Origin: Dyella thiooxydans
Lineage (GTDB): Bacteria; Pseudomonadota; Gammaproteobacteria; Xanthomonadales; Rhodanobacteraceae
NCBI RefSeq assembly: GCF_001641285.1
Contig: NZ_CP014841.1
Location: forward strand, 124,001 to 188,000
DNA length: 64,000 nucleotides
Direction of reading: 5' to 3'
Positions 42,407 to 52,198 of this stretch are shown one piece after another. Under the pieces are notes generated by a model. It was not told the origin of the DNA, did no database searches, and worked only from the letters and a program-made list of their open reading frames with translations. Within the stretch, counting starts at the first letter, position 1; each line of letters starts with the position of its first letter. A program made the translations under genes and the position numbers.

Positions 42407-43605
42407 GAAGTCTGCTGCACGCTGGCGATGAGGTGGCGGAGGCGTTTGCGCTGGTGGGTGTCGAGCCGCGCAGCGACGGTCAGTGGAGCGTGGCGCAGGG
42501 GGTCGACGCGTACACCATGTTCCCAGATCTCGTAGTAAAGGTGGGGTCCGGTGGAGAGCCCGGTGCTGCCGACGTAGCCGATCACCTGCCCCTTGTGCAC
42601 CCGGCTGCCCGGGTGCAGCTTCGCGGCGAAGCGACTCAGGTGGCCGTAGCGTGTACGCAGCCCGTGGGCATGTCGGATCTCCACCACCCGGCCGTAGCCG
42701 CCGTGCCAGTCGCACAGGCTCACCGTGCCGTCCATCGCCGCATGCACCGGGGTGCCGATGGGGGCGGCGTAGTCGATGCCGCGATGGAACTCGCGTCCGC
42801 CCAGCACCGGCTGGATGCGCCAGCCCCAGCCGGAGGAGATCCGCGCGTGGTTCACCGGGTGGCGCGGCCGCAGCACTTCGAAGCCGCGGCCGTGGGCGCT
42901 GACGACGTAGTCGTGCCCCTTGGCATCGATGTAGTGATACGCCCGCCACATGTGGCCGTGGGCTTCCAGCGCCACCATCGCCAGCCGGTGGCCCGCGCCG
43001 TGGCGAGGATCCTCCAGCATCGCGAGGCGGTAGTGGCTGTCCTTCGGCAGGGTCGCCGGCAGGTGCCAGACGTGGTGCGCGTAAGCGGCCAGGGCCTCCA
43101 CCACCGGACGTCGGCCGACCACGTCGGCCAGCGCGCTGGCGAGCCTCGTGGCCGCCGGCAGCGGCTCGGTGACAGTCACCTGCGAGCGCAGCGGGTGCGC
43201 GACCGACGCTCCGGCGCCGGCGAGCGGCACGGTGACCACCGACGCACGGATGCCGACCAGGCTGGCCACGGTCGGCTCCTGCGCGGCTCGATGTCGCCCG
43301 GCGCGATCGGACCGCACGCGCAGGCGGCCGATCGTGGCGGGGTGACCGTCGACCCGGGCGATGCACAGGTCCAGATGATCGCCGGGGCGCATGCTTCGCA
43401 GCGCGTGGCGGTCGGTGTCGCCGGCGCGGGCCAGCCAGTTGGCGAAGGCATGCGCGTCCACGCCATCGCGGCGCGCCAGCGCCACCGCGGTGTCACCCGG
43501 GCGGATGTCGTGATGGTGGGAAATGCAGGAGGTTTCGACGGGATGGGCCGGCACGGCGGCAACGCACATCAACCACAGGGAACACGCCAGGAGCCATCGC
43601 CTCAT
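42403..43605 (-). CDS. M23 family peptidase-like protein (possible inactive LytM domain)
   Basis: A 400-aa exported protein (signal peptide MRRWLLACSLWLMCVAAVPA). An N-terminal LysM-like part contains IRPGDTAVALARRDGVDAHAFANWL; the M23/LytM domain (about 255-370) contains REFHRGIDYAAPIGTPVHAA with His273 and Asp277, and YGHLSRF with His near 322. The final motif, normally HLHxE, is HLYYEIW (355-361): the third zinc ligand His is replaced by Tyr. So the enzyme may be a non-catalytic regulator like EnvC/NlpD. The ATG at 43605 has GAGG six bases upstream. It is coupled to cdh. Confidence 0.85.
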   Translation of the reverse strand: MRRWLLACSLWLMCVAAVPAHPVETSCISHHHDIRPGDTAVALARRDGVDAHAFANWLARAGDTDRHALRSMRPGDHLDLCIARVDGHPATIGRLRVRSDRAGRHRAAQEPTVASLVGIRASVVTVPLAGAGASVAHPLRSQVTVTEPLPAATRLASALADVVGRRPVVEALAAYAHHVWHLPATLPKDSHYRLAMLEDPRHGAGHRLAMVALEAHGHMWRAYHYIDAKGHDYVVSAHGRGFEVLRPRHPVNHARISSGWGWRIQPVLGGREFHRGIDYAAPIGTPVHAAMDGTVSLCDWHGGYGRVVEIRHAHGLRTRYGHLSRFAAKLHPGSRVHKGQVIGYVGSTGLSTGPHLYYEIWEHGVRVDPLRHAPLTVAARLDTHQRKRLRHLIASVQQTS

Positions 43606-43919
43606 CCACATCCTCGTCTGCTTGTCGTTGCCGGTCCGATCGTCATCCCGCCATGCGACGGCCGCTGCGCGTGCCGTGACGACGGACCGCAGAACGGTGC
43701 GCTGCCCTCGCAGCGGGATGATTCGGGTTGCAGATGCCCCGGGGCCACGCATGCGGTCCGCAGGCGGGCAAGCGGCAGATGGGACCGCGCGGCGGCGGCG
43801 GTGTTCCCCCGATCCGGCGCAGCATCCTGCGAAATGTGTGTGGCGCGTCGATGCCGCAAAAAGCGACGGCCCGGGAAGCGCGCCTCCCAGGCCGTTGCGG
43901 TCACACGTGGAAGAACCGA
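43606..43919. other. 314-base gene-free gap with a terminator and promoter region
   Basis: No gene is seen in this gap. Bases 43858-43894 form an intrinsic terminator for the minus-strand hydrolase gene: stem CGGCCCGGGA / TCCCAGGCCG with one G-T pair, then TTTTT on the minus strand. The rest is unannotated upstream DNA of the M23 gene; I see no convincing promoter. Confidence 0.6.
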
Positions 43920-44627
43920 TCAACCCCAGAGCGTGCGGCCGAAGAAGGTCAGCGTGCGGTCCCACGCGTGCGCCGCCCACACCGGGTCGTACTGGGTGCG
44001 GCTGATGCGGCCGGGGCCGGCGGCGGTCTCGTTGGCAAACCCGTGATAGGCGAGATAGTGGTGGAACTCGACGCTCACGCCGGCATCCTTGAGCTTGGCC
44101 TCCAGCTTGTCGGCGTTGTCGATCGGGAAGAACTCGTCCTGCGTGGCCCAGTGGCCGAGCACCGGCGCGGTGATCTTGCCCGCGTCGATGTACTCCAGCG
44201 GCGGCATGCCGTACCAGGTGGCGCCGGCATCCACCGCCACGCCCTGGCCGAGCGCCAGCACGGTCAGCGCGCCGCCCATGCAGAAGCCGGTGAGGCCGAC
44301 CTTGCGCGAGCGCTGGCGCAGGTAGGCCACCGCACCGGCGATGTCCTGCGTGGCGGCGTCGGCGAAGTTCAGGCCTTCCATCAGGTGGTGCGCCTCCTCT
44401 TCCTCCACCGTGCTCTTGCCGCGGTACAGGTCGGGCACCAGCGCGAAGTAGCCGCAGCGCGCCAGGCGGTCGGCGACGCCGCGGATCTGGTCGTTGAGGC
44501 CCCACCACTCCTGGATCACGACGATGGCGGGCGCGCCCTCGGCGCGGGCCGGCGTGGCCAGGTATCCCTGCACGTCCTTGCCGTCGGGGCGCTTGAAGGT
44601 GACCGTGGATCCGGAATGAGTCGTCAT
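43920..44627 (-). CDS. Dienelactone hydrolase family protein
   Basis: A 235-aa alpha/beta hydrolase. The Cys nucleophile lies in LTGFCMGGALT (Cys116), with Asp164 in HWATQDEFFP and His195 in YLAYHGFANE; Glu40 in VVIQEWWGLN matches the conserved DLH glutamate. These match dienelactone hydrolase, which opens dienelactone rings in chlorocatechol breakdown, but no other aromatic-degradation genes are near, so a general lactonase/esterase role is likely. The start MTTHSGSTVTF is used; the upstream in-frame stretch is Pro-rich. A strong terminator follows. Confidence 0.9.
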   Translation of the reverse strand: MTTHSGSTVTFKRPDGKDVQGYLATPARAEGAPAIVVIQEWWGLNDQIRGVADRLARCGYFALVPDLYRGKSTVEEEEAHHLMEGLNFADAATQDIAGAVAYLRQRSRKVGLTGFCMGGALTVLALGQGVAVDAGATWYGMPPLEYIDAGKITAPVLGHWATQDEFFPIDNADKLEAKLKDAGVSVEFHHYLAYHGFANETAAGPGRISRTQYDPVWAAHAWDRTLTFFGRTLWG

Positions 44628-44788
44628 GGCGATGCCTCGCTGGTTGATCGGGAGAGAGGGGGGAGGGCGGGGCGCGTGCGGCGCCCCGCGCATGCGATGC
44701 GGCCCGACACCGGGACGGGGCCGATCATCGCGGCCGCAAACCTACGACCCGTCCAGCATATCGGATGCGCGCCCGGTTCCGCGTTGCC

Positions 44789-45817
44789 TCAGTGCGCCAC
44801 TTCCAGCACCACGAAGCTTCCCGGCTCGGCCATCGGCCAGCCGCGCGCGTTGCGCTTGCTGCCCAGCGTGGCGGCGGACAGGTAGATGCGCTGCGTGGTC
44901 GGGTCCAGCGCCATGGTGCGCGCGCTCTTCTGCGTCGGCACGGTGGCGGCCACGCTGTAGTGGTCGGCATCGACCTGGTGCACCACGGTCAGCGTGCCGC
45001 TCTCGCCGTTGGAGCTGTAGACCGTGCCGGTGGACGGATCGAACGCGGCGGCATCCGGGCCCTCGCCGATCGGCACGGTGGTCACCACGGCGCCCTTGTC
45101 GACGTCGGATACCGCCATCACGCGGTTGTCGCAGACCGAGAAGGCGCGACGATGTGCGGCGTCGAGGGCCAGCCCGCTGGGCGATTCGCACGGTGCCAGC
45201 GACCAGGTGCGCAGCAGTTTGTCGCTGGCGGTGTCGATCTCGGCCAGCTCGGACTTGTCCTCGATGTTCACGTACAGATGCCCCTTGCCGTCCGCCACCG
45301 CGAACTCGGGCTTGCCGGGCAGGGCGATGGTCGCCACCACGGCGCGCTTCGCCGGATCGACCACGCTGGCCGAGTGGCTGCGGCCATTGAGCGTGAACAC
45401 GTGGCCGGAGGCCGGGTCGAAGGCGATCGCATCGGGGTTCTCGCCGGTGCCGCGGACGGTCGCCAGCACCTTCAGGGTGTCGAGGTCGAACACGGTCACC
45501 GAGGCAGCGCGGCCGTCGCTGGTGAAGCCTTCCCGGCGCGCGGGATCGAAGGCGATGCCGTGCACGCCGCTGGTGCCGGGGATGGTGCCGGACAGTTTGC
45601 CGGTGGTCGTGTCGACCACCATCACGCGGTCGCCGCGGCTGACAAACAGGTGGTGGCGTGCCGTGTCCACCGCGAGGTAGTCCCAGCCGCCGGGGCCGCC
45701 GAGGGCGAGACGGTCGACGACGTGCAGCGGCGTGGCCGGGGCCGTGCCGGCGGCGAACGCCGGCGCGAGGACGCCGGCGAGCAACAGTGCAAGGGCGGTG
45801 CGCGGAAGGGCGGTCAT
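44789..45817 (-). CDS. Exported YncE-like beta-propeller protein
   Basis: A 342-aa protein with a signal peptide ([22 protein letters not shown]). Seven or so repeats of about 45 residues follow, each with a DxxxGxxxxT/V-type strand (for example VMVVDTTTGKLSGTIPGT, VTVFDLDTLKVLATV, ASVVDPAKRAVVATIALPG), as in YVTN/YncE-type propellers. Such proteins bind nucleic acid, metals or cell-wall components in the periplasm; no substrate can be inferred. It lies 31 bases downstream of the RND operon on the same strand and may be co-transcribed with it. Confidence 0.85.
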   Translation of the reverse strand: MTALPRTALALLLAGVLAPAFAAGTAPATPLHVVDRLALGGPGGWDYLAVDTARHHLFVSRGDRVMVVDTTTGKLSGTIPGTSGVHGIAFDPARREGFTSDGRAASVTVFDLDTLKVLATVRGTGENPDAIAFDPASGHVFTLNGRSHSASVVDPAKRAVVATIALPGKPEFAVADGKGHLYVNIEDKSELAEIDTASDKLLRTWSLAPCESPSGLALDAAHRRAFSVCDNRVMAVSDVDKGAVVTTVPIGEGPDAAAFDPSTGTVYSSNGESGTLTVVHQVDADHYSVAATVPTQKSARTMALDPTTQRIYLSAATLGSKRNARGWPMAEPGSFVVLEVAH

Positions 45818-45848
45818 GGCGGGTTTCCTCGTCGGGTTGGCGGTGGGG

Positions 45849-48800
45849 TCAGGGTGACGTGCGGCTACGCTGCAGCAGGGCGTAGAGCACCGGCATCACC
45901 AGCAGTACCAGCGGAAGCTGCAGCAGCATGCCGGCGATGATCGCGATGGCCAGCGGCTGCTGCATCTGCGAGCCCTGGCCGATCGCCAGCGCCAGCGGCA
46001 GCAGGGTGAGGATCGCCGCCAGCGTCGACATCAGGATCGGGCGCGTACGGTGCCTGCCGGCGCGGTGCAGGGCGTCATGCAGCGGCAGCCGCTCCGCCGT
46101 CTCGTCGGCCTCGGCCTGCTGCAGTTCGGAGAAGTAGAAGATCGCCACCTCGGTGACGATGCCGACGATCATCGTCATGCCCATCATCGAGGAGATGTTC
46201 AGCTCGATGCCGGTCACCCACAGGCCGATGAACACTGCCGGCAATGCCAGCAGCGGCATCGCCATGATCGCCAGCGCGACGCGGAAGCTCTCGTACAGGA
46301 ACAGCAGCAGGGTGAACACCAGCGCGATCGCCGCCACCATCACGATGGTCAGGCCGCGGAACGCCTGCTGCTGCTGGTGATAGACGCCGCCGAGCTGGTA
46401 GAACATGCCCTTCGGCAGCACGCCCGGCTTGCCCAGCGCGGCCTTCACGTCGGCGATCGCCGAGCCCAGGCTGCGGCCGCTGATGCGGCCGGTGACCGCG
46501 ACCATGCGCTTGAGGTTGTCGCGGGTGATCTGCGGCTGGCCCTGCACCGGGGTGATCGTGGCCAGCTCGGACAGCGGCAGGTGATGGCCATTCGCGGTGC
46601 GGATCGGCAGCGAGTCGATGGAGCCGACATCGCGCCGCGCGCTGTGGTCCAGCCGCACGCGCACGCCGACCACCTTGCCTTCGGCCGGCAGCTGCGCCGC
46701 CACGGTGCCGTCCACGGCGGCGTTGACCTGGGCCACCACACCGGCCGGATCCAGCCCGGCCAGGGCGGCGCGTGCCGGATCGACGTGGATCTCCAGCGCG
46801 TCGCCGGCGGGGTTGATGCCGTTGCGCACGCCGACCACGCCGGGGATCTTGCCGATCAGCGCGGCGACCTTGCCGGCGGTGTCGTTCAGCTGCTTCGGAT
46901 CCTCGCCGTACAACTGCACCTCGATCGGCTGCGGCACGGCCACCAGGTCGCCGATCAGATCCTCCATCAACTGCGACAGTTCGATGTCCAGGCCGGGCAC
47001 CTTGGCTTCCACCTGCTGGCGCACCTGCGTCATCACGGTCTCGGTGCTGGGGCGCGAGCCGCTTTTCAGGCGCACGAAGAAGTCGCCTTCGTTGGCCTCG
47101 GTGAGGCCGCCACCGAGCTGCGCGCCGGTGCGGCGGGAATAGGTGTCGACGTAGGGGTTGGCGCGGATGATGGTTTCCACCTGGCGCAGCAGGCGGTCGG
47201 TTTCCTCCAGCGAGGTGCCCGGTGGCGAGATGTAGTCGAGGATGAAGCCCCCCTCGTCCATCTGCGGCATGAAGCCGGTGCCGACCCGCGTGTAGGCCAG
47301 TCCGCCCAGCGCCAGCAAGGGCACCACCAGCGCCAGTACCAGTACAGGACGTTTCAGCCACGCGGCCAGCGTGCGCTCGTAGCCGGCCATGACGCGCCGG
47401 CCGAAGCGGCTCGGTGGCGGCTCGTCGCGGTGCTTGCGGTCGAGGAAGCGCTCGGCCAGCAGCGGCACGGCGATCCAGGTCAGCAGGTAGGAGATGATGA
47501 GCGCACTGGCCATGGTCAGCGACAGCGCCTTGAAGAACGCGCCGGTGACGCCCGAGAGGAACGCCAGCGGCAGGAAGATCACCACCGTCGCCGCGCTGGA
47601 GCCGGTCAGCGGCCGGGTGAACTCCCACGCCGCGCCGGCGATGCGCTCGTGCACCTGCGCTTCGTCGGTGCCCCCGCCGAGCCGGCGCATGATGTGCTCG
47701 AGCATCACGATCACGTCGTCGATGATCAGGCCGACCGCCGCGGCCATGCCGCCCAGCGTCATCATGTTGAAGCTCATGCCGAGCACGCGCAGCAACAGCA
47801 CGGTGACCGCCAGTACCGCCGGCACCACGATCAGCGCGACCAGGATCACCCGGGTGTTGCGCAGGAACACGAACAGCACCAGCCCGGCCAGCACCACGCC
47901 GATCAGGATCGCGTCGCGCACACTGCCGGCGGCGTGGGTCACCAGCTGGGTCTGGTCGTACCAGTTGGCCACGGTAACGCCGGCCGGCATCTGCGGCGCG
48001 AAGTCGGCCAGGCGCTGCTGCACCTCCCTGGCGATCTGCACGCTGTTGCCGTCCGGCTGCTGGTAGACCTGCAGCAGCACCGCGTTCTGGCCGTCGGCGT
48101 TCACCTTGATCCACTGCGGCACGTGGTCGAGGCGCACCGTCGCCACGTCGCGCAGGCGCACCACGCCGGCGGGCGACGCACGCAGCACCACGTCCTCCAG
48201 CGCCTGCACCGTGCGCGGCTGGTTGTTCGCCAACAGCAGGAACAGCTTGTAGTGGTCGGACACGCGGCCCATCGCGTCGATGGTGGCCGCCTGCGCCACG
48301 GCCTGGGTCACGTCGTCCAGGCTGAGGTTGAACGCGCGCAGCTTGTCCGGATCGACGTCGGCATGGAACTCGGCCACCTCGCCACCCTGCACGCCGACGT
48401 GGGCCACGCCGTTGATGCCGCTGAGCAGCGGGCGCAGCTGGTACTCGGCCAGGTCGTGCAGCTGGCTCGGCGAGAGCGTGTGCGAGCGCAGGCTGTAGGC
48501 CAGTACCGGAAAGGTGGTGGGGTCCATGCGCCGGGTGCTGAGCTGGGTACCTGGCGGCAGCTGCGGCAGGATCTGCCCGGCCGCCGCGTTCACTTCCTGC
48601 AGCGCGCGCGCCATGTCCGCGCCCCAGTCGAAACGCACCGCGATGTCGGCGCTGCCGCGGCTGGTGGTCGAGCGCACGTCGCGCACGCCGCGCACGCGGC
48701 GCACCGCTTCCTCCACCGGCGTGGTCACTTCGATCGCCATCTGGTCGGCCGGGCGGTCGCCCGCATCCAGGGTGACCTGGATGCGCGGGAACGCCACGTT

Positions 48801-48914
48801 CGGGAACAGCGCCACCGGCATCAGGAACGCGCTGGCGATGCCGCCGAGCGCCATCATCAGGGCCAGGAACAGCAGCGAGCGCCGGTGTCGCTGCATCCAC
48901 AGCGACAGGTTCAC
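45849..48914 (-). CDS. RND family efflux pump inner-membrane subunit
   Basis: A 1021-aa AcrB/CzcA-type proton-driven transporter, the energised part of a tripartite pump. The start is GTG at 48914, sharing GTGA with the adaptor gene. The N-terminal helix (LLFLALMMALGGIASAFLMPVALFP) and the NFMMTLGGMAAAVGLIIDDVIVMLEH block of TM4 are visible; the paired Asp399-Asp400 form the proton relay. The porter region has TGTSLEETDRLLRQVE-type sequence. Motifs fit the multidrug or heavy-metal branch equally; the order outer membrane factor, adaptor, transporter is fixed here. Substrate not deducible. Confidence 0.93.
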   Translation of the reverse strand: MNLSLWMQRHRRSLLFLALMMALGGIASAFLMPVALFPNVAFPRIQVTLDAGDRPADQMAIEVTTPVEEAVRRVRGVRDVRSTTSRGSADIAVRFDWGADMARALQEVNAAAGQILPQLPPGTQLSTRRMDPTTFPVLAYSLRSHTLSPSQLHDLAEYQLRPLLSGINGVAHVGVQGGEVAEFHADVDPDKLRAFNLSLDDVTQAVAQAATIDAMGRVSDHYKLFLLLANNQPRTVQALEDVVLRASPAGVVRLRDVATVRLDHVPQWIKVNADGQNAVLLQVYQQPDGNSVQIAREVQQRLADFAPQMPAGVTVANWYDQTQLVTHAAGSVRDAILIGVVLAGLVLFVFLRNTRVILVALIVVPAVLAVTVLLLRVLGMSFNMMTLGGMAAAVGLIIDDVIVMLEHIMRRLGGGTDEAQVHERIAGAAWEFTRPLTGSSAATVVIFLPLAFLSGVTGAFFKALSLTMASALIISYLLTWIAVPLLAERFLDRKHRDEPPPSRFGRRVMAGYERTLAAWLKRPVLVLALVVPLLALGGLAYTRVGTGFMPQMDEGGFILDYISPPGTSLEETDRLLRQVETIIRANPYVDTYSRRTGAQLGGGLTEANEGDFFVRLKSGSRPSTETVMTQVRQQVEAKVPGLDIELSQLMEDLIGDLVAVPQPIEVQLYGEDPKQLNDTAGKVAALIGKIPGVVGVRNGINPAGDALEIHVDPARAALAGLDPAGVVAQVNAAVDGTVAAQLPAEGKVVGVRVRLDHSARRDVGSIDSLPIRTANGHHLPLSELATITPVQGQPQITRDNLKRMVAVTGRISGRSLGSAIADVKAALGKPGVLPKGMFYQLGGVYHQQQQAFRGLTIVMVAAIALVFTLLLFLYESFRVALAIMAMPLLALPAVFIGLWVTGIELNISSMMGMTMIVGIVTEVAIFYFSELQQAEADETAERLPLHDALHRAGRHRTRPILMSTLAAILTLLPLALAIGQGSQMQQPLAIAIIAGMLLQLPLVLLVMPVLYALLQRSRTSP

Positions 48915-49993
48915 TTCGACGCCTCGCGCACGCGGTCGCCGTCGGAAAGCTCGTACACGCCCTGCACGATCACCTTCGCCTTCGCATCGAGCGGACCGTC
49001 GACGCCGACCGGATCGCCGTCGCCGCTGCGCAGGGTGACGTCGACGCGGTGCGCCTTGTCGCCCTGGACCTGGAACAGGTAGTCGCCATGGTCGTCGTGC
49101 AGCACGGCGGCGCGCGGCACCGACCACGCGGTGATGTCCGACACCTGGATGCGCGCGTGTACCGCGGTGCCGTCGGCCAGCGCGGCGTCGGCCGGCAGGG
49201 TGGCGCGCACCGGCAGCAGGCGCGACTGCGGATCGACCGCCTGGCCGACCACGGTGACGGCGCCGGTGAGCGCCTTGCCATCGCCGTACACGTTGTCCAG
49301 TTCGACGGTCTGGCCGGGCTTCAGTTGCGGGCCCGCTGGCGGCGGCACGCCGAGTTCGGCGACCAGCGCGTGGTCCGGCGCGAAGCCGAGCAGTGGTGCA
49401 TTGGCGGCGAAGCGTTCGCCGCGGGCCACCGAGATGCTGGTGACCACGCCATCGGCCGGCGCGGCCAGCGTCTCGCGCGCTGCACCACCGCCGAGCGCAC
49501 GCTGCGCCTGCAAAGCCGCTTCGGCATCGGCGAGGTTCTTGCGCGCGGCCGCCAGTTGCGACTGCGTGGCGAGCCGCTGGCTGGCGAGCTGCTGCGTGCG
49601 CTGCAGTTCGTTCTTCGCCAGCGTCAGCGCACTCTGCGCCTGCGCCACCGCGGCCCGCGCGGCCGGGTCGGGCGCGATCGCCAGTAGCGCCTGGCCACGC
49701 TTCACGCGCTGGCCGGGCGCCACCTCCAGCGCTTCCACCTGGCCGCCGTGGCCGAGGCTGAGAGTACGCGAGCGGGCAGGATCGGTCACCGCGCGGCCCC
49801 AGGCTTCCACCGTCGCGTGGAAGGCGGCGCGGGTGGGCGTCACCGTCTGCACGGCGACCACGCCTTTTGCGCTGGGAGCGGCGTCATCGTCGTCGTCACC
49901 GCCGGCACTGCCGCCGCACGCGGCGAGCAGGGCAGCCAGCAGCAGCGGCGAGGCGAGCAGCAGGAGACGGGTCGGGGGGAGCTTCGGTGTCAT
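48911..49993 (-). CDS. RND efflux membrane-fusion (adaptor) lipoprotein
   Basis: A 360-aa periplasmic adaptor that bridges the RND transporter and the TolC-like channel. It has a lipobox ending LLAALLAACGG (Cys26), a short Asp-rich spacer, a lipoyl half-motif (VEALEVAPGQRVKRGQALLAI), the alpha-hairpin (VAQAQSALTLAKNELQRTQQLASQRLATQSQLAAARK) and beta-barrel and membrane-proximal parts. It starts in an ATGA overlap with the outer membrane factor gene and ends in GTGA with the transporter gene. Confidence 0.92.
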   Translation of the reverse strand: MTPKLPPTRLLLLASPLLLAALLAACGGSAGGDDDDDAAPSAKGVVAVQTVTPTRAAFHATVEAWGRAVTDPARSRTLSLGHGGQVEALEVAPGQRVKRGQALLAIAPDPAARAAVAQAQSALTLAKNELQRTQQLASQRLATQSQLAAARKNLADAEAALQAQRALGGGAARETLAAPADGVVTSISVARGERFAANAPLLGFAPDHALVAELGVPPPAGPQLKPGQTVELDNVYGDGKALTGAVTVVGQAVDPQSRLLPVRATLPADAALADGTAVHARIQVSDITAWSVPRAAVLHDDHGDYLFQVQGDKAHRVDVTLRSGDGDPVGVDGPLDAKAKVIVQGVYELSDGDRVREASK

Positions 49994-51372
49994 GGCGCGG
50001 CCTTGCGGTCGTCGGAGGTGGAGGCCAGGTCGGTGTTGCCCAGCAGGGCCTCGAGCGCGATGGCATCGGTGCCGCGCTGCTGGCGCAGGTCGATCAGGGC
50101 GAGGTCGGCGGCCAGCGCGTTGCCGCGCAGGCTGAGGTAGGTCGGCCAGTCGAGGTCGCCGCGGGCCCAGGCCGCTTCGGCGGCGCGGCGGCCGGCGTCG
50201 AGCGCACGCGCGTGGACGGTCAGCGTGGCCAGTCGCGCATCCAGCGTGGCCAGGTCGGCCTGCAGGTGGCGGATGTCGCCGTGCGCGGCGAGCAGGCGGC
50301 TGCGGTAGTCGTCGCGCAGCTGCTCGCGGGTGGTGGTGGCGATGGCGATGTTGCCGCGGTTGCGGTTGAACAGCGGCAGGCTGATGCCGACGCTGAAGCC
50401 GTTGGTGTAGACGGCGCTGGTGTCGCGCGCGGTGTTCACGCCCAGCGTGATCGCCGGGAACTGCGCGCGGATGGCCTCGCGCAACGAGGCCTCCTGTGCC
50501 GCGTAGCCGGCCTGCAGGGCGAGCAGGTCGGGGCGTCGCCGGGGCAGCGCGGTCAGCGCGGCATCGACCTGTGCCGTGGTGGGCGTGACGTCGTAGCCGG
50601 CTCCGACCAGCGACAGCGGAGCCTCCGGGGACAGGCCCAGCAACTGGTGCAGGTCGGCTTCGGCCTGGTGCAGCGCCAGCGCGTTGTCGGCGCGCTGCTG
50701 GCGCACGTCGGACAGGGCGTTGAGCCCGGCGCTGGCCTGGTCGTGGGTGAGGTTGCCGGCACGCAGGGCGGCCTGCACGTGCGCATCCAGCGGGGCCAGC
50801 GCGCGCTGTTCGGCATCGAGTTCGCGCTGCTTCGCGCGCAATGCCTGCACCTGGTCGAACAGAAGGCGCGATTGCGCCACCGTCTGCCATTCGGCCCAGA
50901 GCAGGTCCAGGTTCACCTGCCGCGCCTGCTGGCGGGCCGCCGCGACGCGCGAGGAGCGCAGCAGCAGCGAGGTGATGTCGGCGCTGAGGCCGAGGTTGAA
51001 GGCGCTGGTCAGGCCCGGGCCGCTGTGCCGCGGGAAGTCCATGCCGGCGTCGAGCTGCGGATCCGGCAGCAGGCCGGCGTCGAAGGCCTGGGCTCGCGCG
51101 ACGCCGAGCGCATCGCGCTGGGTGCGCAGGTCCGGGTTGTTGGCGACCGCCAGCGTGGCCACCTCGGTGACGTCCAGACCGTCGGAGGGGTCGAAACGAT
51201 GTGCCGGCAACCAGCTGCGCGGCGCCGGGGCGACCAGGTCGGCGACACGTCGCGCACCGGCCTGGTTCGGCAACGGCCGCGCGTGGTAGCTGGTACAGCC
51301 GGTCAGCAGCACGGCAGCCAGCAACGCGGGCCATCGGGCGGTCGCCGGTCGCGCGGAGGAGGGGCGGGGCAT
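49990..51372 (-). CDS. TolC family outer-membrane efflux protein
   Basis: A 460-aa outer membrane factor, first gene of the efflux operon. The leader ends in a lipobox (AALLAAVLLTGCTSYH, Cys26). Two OEP repeats are visible, each helix-turn-helix plus strands: VATLAVANNPDLRTQRDALGVARAQAFDAGLLPDPQLDAG and a second around LQAGYAAQEASLREAIRAQFPAITLGVNTARDT. The order here is OMF, adaptor, pump, the opposite of many acrAB-tolC layouts. A two-component system is divergent from it, 160 bases away. Confidence 0.92.
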   Translation of the reverse strand: MPRPSSARPATARWPALLAAVLLTGCTSYHARPLPNQAGARRVADLVAPAPRSWLPAHRFDPSDGLDVTEVATLAVANNPDLRTQRDALGVARAQAFDAGLLPDPQLDAGMDFPRHSGPGLTSAFNLGLSADITSLLLRSSRVAAARQQARQVNLDLLWAEWQTVAQSRLLFDQVQALRAKQRELDAEQRALAPLDAHVQAALRAGNLTHDQASAGLNALSDVRQQRADNALALHQAEADLHQLLGLSPEAPLSLVGAGYDVTPTTAQVDAALTALPRRRPDLLALQAGYAAQEASLREAIRAQFPAITLGVNTARDTSAVYTNGFSVGISLPLFNRNRGNIAIATTTREQLRDDYRSRLLAAHGDIRHLQADLATLDARLATLTVHARALDAGRRAAEAAWARGDLDWPTYLSLRGNALAADLALIDLRQQRGTDAIALEALLGNTDLASTSDDRKAAP

Positions 51373-51532
51373 GCGTGGTGTCCGCGATCGAAAACGGTCA
51401 CGCTAGCGGGCCTGGCTTCGGTTCACCTTAGCGGCCGGGCGGGTGCCGGAGGCAGCGTTAAGCTTGTTCGAAGGTTGATGCGGCATGGTTCCCCGGATCG
51501 CCGCAACGGCGCAGGACAGACGAGGGCAAGGC

Positions 51533-52198
51533 GTGCACATCCTTCTGGTCGAGGACGATCCGCAACTGGGCGCCGCCATCCAGCGCGCGCTGGAGCGGCT
51601 CGCCTACACCGTCACCTGGCTGCGCGACGGCCAGTCGGCGATCGCCGGCCTGGCCGACGGCAGCGCCGACCTGGTGTTGCTCGACCTGGGCCTGCCGCGG
51701 CGCGACGGGCTGGAGGTGCTGCGTGAGGCACGCCGGCAGAAGGTCGCCACGCCGGTGATCGTGATGACCGCCCGCGACAGCGTGGAGGCACGCGTCAGCG
51801 GGCTGGACGCCGGCGCCGACGACTACCTGGTCAAGCCATTCCACCTCGACGAACTGGCCGCGCGGATCCGCTCGGTCTCGCGTCGCCACCACGGGGTGGC
51901 GGCGAACCGGCTGGAGGTGGGCGCGATCAGCATGGACCTGGGCAGCGCCGAGGTCAGTTACCGCGGCGAGCGGCTGGACCTGACCCGGCGCGAGTTCGCC
52001 CTGCTGCAGGCGCTGATGGAGCGCGCCGGTCACATCGTGCGGCGCGAGACGCTGGAGAACTCCATCTACGGTTTCGACAACTCGGTCGGGCGTGGCGCGC
52101 TGGAAGTGCTGATGCATTCGCTGCGCCGCAAGCTCGGTGCCGATGCGGTGCAGACCGTGCGCGGCTTCGGCTACATGATGCCGCGGGAACCGGCATGA
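51533..52198 (+). CDS. OmpR family response regulator
   Basis: A 221-aa regulator. The receiver domain (about 1-118) starts VHILLVEDDP with acidic pocket residues 8-9, phosphoacceptor Asp51 in LVLLDLGLPRRDG and Lys near 101 in DDYLVKPFH. The winged-helix domain has LTRREFALLQALMERAG and VLMHSLRRKLG...VRGFGYMM. The start is GTG with GAGGG six bases upstream; longer frames add non-receiver sequence. It overlaps the sensor gene by four bases and is of QseB/PmrA type. Its position divergent from the efflux operon makes that operon its likely target. Confidence 0.92.
   Translation: MHILLVEDDPQLGAAIQRALERLAYTVTWLRDGQSAIAGLADGSADLVLLDLGLPRRDGLEVLREARRQKVATPVIVMTARDSVEARVSGLDAGADDYLVKPFHLDELAARIRSVSRRHHGVAANRLEVGAISMDLGSAEVSYRGERLDLTRREFALLQALMERAGHIVRRETLENSIYGFDNSVGRGALEVLMHSLRRKLGADAVQTVRGFGYMMPREPA

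Noticed and set aside
46050-49082. Long antisense frame over the RND pump gene
   Set aside because: Shadow of the pump's codon pattern; His/Gln/Arg-rich with no recognisable domain.
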